Assembly (NCBI GenBank): GCA_009911505.1
Contig: QXXL01000004.1
Span: 1-64,000 of the forward strand
Source of the DNA: Lachnospiraceae bacterium
GTDB lineage: Bacteria; Bacillota; Clostridia; Lachnospirales; Lachnospiraceae
DNA: 64,000 bases
Direction: 5' to 3'
Position 1 is the first letter of the stretch; each line of letters starts with the position of its first letter. Position numbers and translations under genes: made by a program. The notes below the pieces were generated by a model that did not search any database, was not told the origin of the DNA, and saw only the letters and a list, made by a program, of their open reading frames with translations. Shown piece after piece: positions 63,959 to 64,000 of this stretch.

Positions 63959-64000
63959 CTACAAAAGCTCCAGAACCTCCCCTGTTTCCATAAAATGCTT
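63959..64000 (-). CDS. C-terminal end of an unidentified gene, cut by the window edge
   Basis: The last 13 codons of a minus-strand frame are visible, reading KHFMETGEVLELL and then TAG at 63959-63961. The frame is open to the window edge and the spacing to the HtrA gene (125 bases) suits a gene end. The piece is too short to identify. Confidence 0.4.
   Translation of the reverse strand, partial: KHFMETGEVLELL

Overview
The window looks like a chromosomal segment of a spore-forming, strictly anaerobic gut Clostridium relative, most probably a Lachnospiraceae member. The grounds are pyruvate:ferredoxin oxidoreductase, SpoVAD/SpoVAE, exosporium-type collagen-like proteins, a CotH-type kinase, a gut-type beta-glucuronidase, a PurO-type purine pathway, several Firmicutes-only families (MecA, DUF4364, DUF2225, CBS-containing Mn pyrophosphatase) and Gram-positive ribosome binding sites. 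No tRNA, rRNA, CRISPR array, integrase or insertion sequence was seen.

Layout. 0-11 kb, all minus strand: topoisomerase IV (parC, parE), a MocR-type regulator, a DUF2225 protein, glutaminyl-tRNA synthetase and a hybrid histidine kinase. 11-15 kb: a spore-surface cassette of two collagen-like proteins flanking a glycosyltransferase; the BclB-like gene carries an in-frame UGA where its Gly-X-Y phase demands glycine. 15-19 kb: ilvE and a two-component system. 19.3-20 kb: a gap with a 27-residue holin-like toxin candidate between short direct repeats. 20-25 kb: malic enzyme and DUF4364 (plus strand) facing mecA, an inorganic pyrophosphatase and a coiled-coil membrane protein. 25-30.5 kb: a 1786-residue secreted glycoside hydrolase family 3 protein with permuted domains. 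30.5-35 kb: an intergenic palindromic element, then a pyruvate:ferredoxin oxidoreductase gene split by an apparent frameshift. 35-43 kb: a second hybrid kinase, a secreted amidase, beta-glucuronidase and a two-protein replacement for PurH. 43-48.9 kb: spoVAD-spoVAE, a CgeB-like glycosyltransferase, a rhomboid-like membrane protein, cytidine deaminase, a nicotinamidase-like hydrolase and a prephenate dehydratase with a collapsed chorismate mutase domain. 49-53.5 kb: a solute-binding lipoprotein with an apparent 5'-nucleotidase C-terminal domain, followed by a third hybrid kinase. 53.6-64 kb: a DUF5050 protein, MscS, topoisomerase III, TypA/BipA, a CotH-kinase/Fn3 protein, an HtrA protease and the last codons of one more gene.

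Themes. Spore coat and surface: BclB-like protein, glycosyltransferases, CotH, SpoVA. Environmental sensing: three hybrid kinases plus one OmpR-type pair. Secreted carbohydrate and wall enzymes: GH3, amidase and CotH proteins share related C-terminal Fn3-like modules. Central anaerobic metabolism: PFOR, malic enzyme, IlvE, purine and phenylalanine synthesis.

Most worth checking: the UGA in the BclB-like gene, the split PFOR gene, the type I toxin-like locus, the solute-binding/5'-nucleotidase fusion with its kinase, the Arg-for-Lys change in the MocR protein and the dispersed palindromic element. No wholly new system could be demonstrated from sequence reading alone.
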